Positions 59,301-64,000 of a stretch of DNA of 64,000 nucleotides are shown piece by piece (the first letter of the stretch is position 1; each line of letters opens with the position of its first letter). Position numbers and translations under genes: made by a program. The DNA comes from Lepidodermella squamata (taxonomy: Eukaryota > Gastrotricha). The DNA lies in NCBI GenBank assembly GCA_047495785.1, contig JBLDXI010000034.1, positions 682,001 to 746,000 of the forward strand. Direction: 5' to 3'. The notes under the pieces are model-generated. The model ran no database searches, was not told the origin of the DNA, and saw nothing but the letters and a program-made list of their open reading frames with translations.

Positions 59301-61792
59301 TAAATCAGCTGTCACCACGACTTGATTGTTCACATTCACATTCACATTCAACATATTTTATAAACATGAAGCAGTGATGCGCAAACTCAGTTTTTCGAGG
59401 CATTTTTGGCGGCCGGCTGGCCTTTCGGCTCAGTAATACTACGTGCGACCTGTCGAAGCTTTTGCAGTCGGTGATTTGGTATTATAGGGGGACAGAAGGC
59501 AACCAGCTCCAAAATTTGTTGAGCAATCGATAGGTCCAGCCACCTTAATTTAATGGGGTAATTTTTCATGGTCAAATAATGGTTGAAATTTGCGACTATC
59601 GATGGACTGATCGATGGACTATCTTGCTAATTTTGGCGATTTGTTCCTCCTCGAATGAGATGCCACGAGTTTTTCCACTTTGTTTTAGCCGCTTTCAAGT
59701 TGATAAAACGGAGAGATTTCATAAACCTTGAACCTGCTTTCTATCTGGAACATCCATTAAAAATGGCGTTTTGAAACCTTTTTAACCTTTGCCTTTTGAC
59801 TTCATCTTGGACTGAACTTTGACTTAACATTTTTGGAACCATGAAACGTGGTATGCGATTTTTTGATTTAAGATGAATCTGGAATTTGAGACTGGTACCA
59901 AGACAGGGGATCAATGATTTAACCTGAGAAGGCTGGGTTGCATTTGTGGCTTCTGGGTAGTCTCATAAAATGTTCTGCATCATCCACCGTAGAAAATTGG
60001 AAATAGGTATTAATTTTGAATTTTGTCGTCGAAATCTTGGTTTAGAGAAACATTTTACAACGAAAATCAGTTGATTTGGCCAATGACATTATTCCGGCAG
60101 TGCGGCCGATTTAAGACGCCGAGAGTGTTGCGGCCGGTTAGGGACATTTCCGGCCGCCTCAATTGCCGGTAGTAAAATAAGTTTGCGCACCACTGACATG
60201 AAGCATATATAGATCTAAATTTCGTTAGGAAACTTGAGAGGAAATGAGCCATACTAGTAACAACGCTACTAGTCCGGGTTAATTAATGGCTTATATTCAA
60301 GATTGGTTTTTTTAACTTGTGCTGTTCGTTATGTACTTAGTTATTGTAAGCTATTAATATAACTTAATAAGGTAAGTTACTTATAGAAAACGAAATACCT
60401 TCACAAAATCGCCCGCTGAAACCAGGTAGGCAAACACATTCAGTTTTTGCCGTATTACCGCTGACCACTTTGCAATTGCCACCATTGAAACACGGAGGAC
60501 TCTCGGCTGAATCGACTACCTGCGGCGTGCGACAAATATACGTATCTTGAAGAAAAACCATGAATGACAGCATTCGCTACGCAATTTATCTCCCACCTTG
60601 GGCCTCGCACACTGGGCCCGAATATGGCTCCTTGCAATAACAGTATCCATTGGAGCACTTGCCTCTATATTGGCAATCTTTATCCGTAGTACACTCTAGA
60701 AAGATTGAATAATGGGCATGATTATTCAAATGGAAAGGTGGATTTACTAGTGCCAGGTTTTGGCGTTGTTGTCGGTATTGGGTATGGAGGCTCTCCCGGC
60801 ACATCTATATTTTAATCAGTATCTTTGATGAGACATTTTCTCTGACATAGTCCTCATTACCTTGGCAGTAACGACCAGTTCGGCCACCAGCGCAGTTGCA
60901 TCGACTAGTTTGCTTACCATTCTCTTCAAAAACGTCGCATTTACTGCCAGAACCCTGACATCTCGGGGATTTCAGCGAACTAGCAACTTTGGATGTGCGA
61001 CACATGACACCGCCTTGTTCAGCGCAAGTTGTTCCACCATAGCCATCTCTGCAGAAACAGAAGCCGTTCACACAAACACCAGCCGGGGCGCAATTCTTTA
61101 TCCCTGTATCATCGCAAACTGAATAAAGCAATAATTAATTATTTCTGATAGTAAGAACGCGAGTTCTAACTGTCTCCTTGTTCCGGGGGTCTTTCTGTCG
61201 TTGGCTGTGTTGGATCGGCTTTAAATTTCAGAGAAGCTTCTTATCACCAAAAGACGAAAATTGATATTGCATACTTTCACAATATTGTCCCACCCAGCCG
61301 TCGTCACACTTGCATTTTTTAGTTGTGTCGTCGCAGGTTCCTCTAACACATGGCGGATAAATGTTTGAAGTGGGATGTTCAGGTGAGGCACAGACGGGAC
61401 CGTCTAACAGGTAAAAGATTTTGTATTCCAGTCAAAATTAGCCATAGAAATCTTGTTTCATTCACCTTCCACCAGACAGTTCACTTCTCCAAGCCCTTCT
61501 GCGCAGTAACAATACCCGTTGATGCATCTCCCGAAGCTGCATAGACTATCATCCTGGCAAACTAAGAGACCAGATGAAGTCTATTAAGGTTTCATATATA
61601 TCACATTGCACTTACTTCCTCCTTTCCGTTCATATGGGAATCCTAATAATGAAGCGGTAAAATAGGCTGTGATAATATCAATTGTTATTTTTGAAAATAT
61701 CAGCAGCGCATGCACAATTTACCATTCGGAGTTGGATTGTAGGTCGCGGCCAACAAAGGCTGAATCATCAGTAAAATCAGAGCCGACCGCAT
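56385..61792 (-). CDS. transmembrane mucin C: EGF cassette, Asp/Ser/Thr-rich repeats, SEA-like domain, TM
   Basis: This is the third member of the mucin family. The signal peptide starts at 61792 (MRSALILLMIQPLLAA). A tiny exon (about 61616-61642) and one five-module EGF cassette (about 61563-60399) follow. After a 1.3-kb intron comes a repeat exon (59082-57619, about 488 residues) made of imperfect 15-18-residue units of the type DPSAATTAASSDGQVT. SEA-like exons come next (ISAQFATNQIMLN..., INAYYKARVSDVEQ...), then a TM helix (WEIALIVVFSALFLILVVGASAFYL). The tail joins QQE to IYEERSENL and stops at 56385. Domain borders and splice phases match A and B, but the repeat unit is unrelated. This shows that the mucin exon evolves independently of the rest. 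Confidence 0.85.
57619..59082 (-). repeat. Asp/Ser/Thr-rich imperfect tandem repeat (mucin C exon)
   Basis: About 25 units of 15-18 residues (DPSAATTAASSDGQVT type), strongly diverged from each other, in contrast to the homogenised array in mucin B. The N-terminal part is a Thr/Pro stretch (PDPTTNTIAPTTTAVTTTPP). Confidence 0.85.
59083..60398 (-). other. 1.3-kb intron of mucin C
   Basis: No coding frame with a domain, RNA gene or clear repeat. A CACATTCACATT triplet lies near 59330. The flanking exon phases agree (GAAG|GTATTT to TTTCCAG|TGCCAG). Confidence 0.65.
60399..61563 (-). repeat. EGF cassette of mucin C
   Basis: Single five-module cassette from CQDDSLCSFGRCINGYCYC to CVCLPGFSGRFCEG, with the same order and borders as in A and B. 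Wording is closest to cassette 1 of A in modules 3 to 5 (DKDCQYRGKCSNGYCYC). Confidence 0.85.
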
Positions 61793-61828
61793 CCGATAGA
61801 TGATTAGGTCTGAAGAAGCTAATAGGAA

Positions 61829-61836
61829 GCTATTTA
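61829..61836 (-). promoter_or_regulatory. possible TATA box of mucin C
   Basis: TATAAATA on the minus strand about 40 bases upstream of the start codon of mucin C. This implies a very short 5' UTR if used. Inference from position only. Confidence 0.35.
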
Positions 61837-61914
61837 TAACACAAATCGAATATTCTATATATCAATCCCTCAAGCCGTGATTGATCCAGTGATGTATGAA
61901 CTCTTTAATTTTAA

Positions 61915-62155
61915 GATAACAAAACCACGCGTTCGCCAGTTAAGCAGTAAAACTTTATTATCTCAAATGCAGAACGATAAAGGGAGGATAGTAAAAATAG
62001 ACATGTCTCTCATTAGGAGGCTGAGCTACACACGTCATACAAACAAAAAGCAGAGATTCATAAGCGCTATACAAGAACAGACGATAGCCCACCGGAGGGC
62101 GTGGCTATCCGGGTCAAGATAAAGTCTCGGCACGTGAAAACAGTCGACATTCCAT
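61915..62155 (-). repeat. duplicated flank, copy upstream of mucin C
   Basis: Partner of 55680-55935. It covers the 3' UTR of the gene at 62156-62616 and the spacer to mucin C. Confidence 0.6.
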
Positions 62156-62616
62156 TTAGTGCAGTGATGGGTATCCCCGTGGAGCTTGGTAACCGCCTGG
62201 AATTGGATACGTCCCACGAGGAGGCGGGAACGGATACGAGCCTGAAATAAGACCAAAATAAAGTGCGACTGCCAACAAAGTGATAAAAGGTTTATAAACT
62301 TACTCCCTACACAGTTCAAATATGGCGAGTACGTATACATCGGGAAGTCCAACTGCTTGTTAGGAGGCGGGGTGGGCGGAACATCACGCTTCCTGCGATC
62401 GTGGGTCTCCTCGTGGTAGTCATTATTCTGACGATGCTCGTCATCGCTGCTCGATGAGCTGGAGCTCGAGGAACTTGAGGATGAGCTCGATTTCCGATGA
62501 CGGTCGGATTCCTTCTTCCGGTCTCGCTCGCGTTCCCGCTCTCGTTCGTAATCGCGATCTCGATCACGCTGGAACGAAGTTGTGTAGCTTGTAGTAGTAT
62601 GCGTTGTACGAGACAT
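62156..62616 (-). CDS. small charged, poly-Ser and Pro/Gly/Tyr-tailed protein of unknown function
   Basis: Two exons. Exon 1 (62616 to about 62303) encodes a Thr-rich start (MSRTTHTTTSYTT), an Arg/Asp/Glu-rich stretch of alternating charge (RDRDRDYERERERERDRKK), a run of 15 Ser, an acidic His-rich part and PPTPPPNKQ. After an intron ending in TTATTTCAG the last exon gives SYPFPPPRGTYPIPGG and stops at 62156. Total is about 135 residues. The RD/RE stretch resembles splicing-factor RS-like domains, but no RNA-binding domain is present. I do not recognise the family. Its 3' end has been copied to 55.9 kb. Confidence 0.65.
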
Positions 62617-64000
62617 TTTTCACCGGAAAAATCTACAAAAAAATCAACAATAGGAATTAAATGCTCTATGAAAAAATAAGAATGCGAAATGCTCGTCGTA
62701 AATAACAATCCGTGAATGTTGGCCAACCATACGTAGAAGTTTGGAGACCTCTATCATCGCTATGTTGGTTCATATTTGAGCATTTTGTGAAAACCCACCA
62801 AGAATTTATAAGGTAATCAAGGTAAAATTAAATTTTAACATTGGATGAGAAATATATATAATAAAATTAGCAAAAAATAATAATAAAAAAAAAATAATAT
62901 TAAAATTGAAATTTTTTTAATGAAAATGGGAAAATTAAGGGTTCCTCAAGGGTGCATACAATATGCTCTTGCTATCACGTGACAGAGATCAGCCATGATA
63001 TAATTTTAATTTCAGGAGATATGAATTGCTGAGGTACAAATTCAAAGAATTTCCGTTGCTAGAAACCAACATAGCATGCTTGAAGCGCTCATTCATAGAA
63101 AGAATACTCGAATTTGGCAATTATTCGGAAGTTAAATTCGGGGTAAATTTAAATAATCACGGAAAATCCCGAAATCCTCAATTGAAGGCTGAATTTCATC
63201 AGGCAACTTGAGAGATTGTTAAGAGTGCAAGTTTCATCTTCAGAAGTGTAAAAATCTTATCATCTCTGCCAGAAAGCGATATGGGGAATAAGCGCACGAA
63301 AAAACTGAAGAAGAAAACGTGACGTTATAGGCTGAACGGCAAAAAGCTCGTAACGTAGTGCCGCTGGCGTGTTGCCTCTCTTGAGTTTTTAAGTCAGTAC
63401 GCAACAGGCTTTGGCGGCGCCACGGCTACACACCTGGCAAGAACGTGTGAGAACAACTGTGTAAATAATCACGAGCAGATGATGATGACAATATAATGAC
63501 AAAAAAACACATTTCTTGTTCGCGCGCGCGTATTTTTTGCATAATATATTCAGACGAAAATTGTGTGCGTTTCGCTTTTTTCCTGGCAAATAAATGCGGC
63601 AAATGTAAAAATGTCATCTTCCGCGCATCAATGACATAATATTAGGTCAAGAATTAATGTCACACATTTTAAGCATGAATAATTGATTAAATAAATATCG
63701 AATTTCGTCATGATTGAAAACGGAAAACACAAAAAAACGGGACTGAAATTTAGATGTTCATTTTGTTCCACTTCAATTGTTACCTCGCTGAGTGCATCAT
63801 CACTTCCATTGTTCTCCGAGAGAGCCATTAAATAGTGTAGCTTGCAAGCTGTTCGCAAAGCCATTACGCTAATAATGAGATGATAACACAGTTAAAGAGT
63901 AAAGACCATCCGCAAAAATTATTAGCGTCACGCGTAAGTCTACTGATGAAGCGGATAGAAAAGTAATGGCCATTTTAGGTTATTAGCAAACAAAAATGAC
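62617..64000. other. AT-rich region without a confirmed gene
   Basis: A/T-rich low complexity lies around 62840-62930. A possible first coding exon lies on the minus strand at 63864-63784 (MALRTACKLHYLMALSENNG... ending at a GTAACA donor), but no continuing exon is visible. No repeat or RNA gene is recognised. Confidence 0.4.

Noticed and set aside
63784-63864. Possible first exon (MALRTACKLHY...) on the minus strand
   Set aside because: A donor-like GTAACA follows, but no downstream exon or domain could be found, so it is mentioned only in the gap entry.

Overview
The window is nuclear DNA of a small invertebrate animal with a compact genome. Genes lie close together on both strands, most coding exons are split by GT-AG introns of about 45-130 nt, and the products are typical animal families: Cys-loop receptors, annexin, SCAMP, EGF/SEA transmembrane mucins, discoidin and laminin-G proteins, and a trypsin-like protease. 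I cannot name the species. Degenerate TTAGGG-type tracts inside introns fit a metazoan but do not settle the phylum. No bacterial operons, CRISPR arrays, rRNA or tRNA genes were seen. Exon joins given here were made by eye, from splice signals plus reading phase.

Layout. 0.2-2 kb (-): trypsin-like protease. 2.1-5 kb (-): laminin-G/pentraxin-like domains fused to a Cys-loop channel. 5.6-6.6 kb (+): secreted Cys-rich triple-repeat protein. 7.1-9.7 kb (+): nicotinic-type alpha subunit. 9.8-11.1 kb (-): annexin. 11.3-11.8 kb (-): secreted amidase/NlpC-P60-like protein. 12.5-13.6 kb (+): secreted acetylcholine-binding-protein-like ligand-binding domain. 13.9-20.9 kb (+): transmembrane mucin A. 21.5-24.9 kb: receptor and AChBP pseudogene pieces, a second channel gene whose frame is broken, and mobile-element debris. 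25.4-32.4 kb (-): large secreted PAN/discoidin/laminin-G protein. 32.4-34.3 kb: inverted-repeat element. 34.3-35.0 kb (-): small GPI-type mucin. 35.4-36.2 kb (-): SCAMP. 37.0-55.4 kb (-): giant transmembrane mucin B. 56.4-61.8 kb (-): mucin C. 62.2-62.6 kb (-): charged/Ser-rich small protein.

Two themes stand out. First, five Cys-loop-type loci lie within 25 kb: one alpha nAChR, one soluble binding protein, one laminin-G/channel fusion, one frame-broken channel, plus pseudogene pieces. Second, three paralogous type-I membrane mucins share one plan: signal peptide, a five-module EGF cassette, a Thr/Ser-rich repeat exon, a SEA-like domain, a transmembrane helix and a short tail. They share splice positions but differ in the repeat exon. 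In B that exon has grown to 13.3 kb, with about 535 copies of a 24-bp/8-residue unit organised into higher-order repeats of 792, 888 and 1080 bp. The laminin-G/channel fusion and the giant hierarchical mucin exon are the best candidates for something not previously described.
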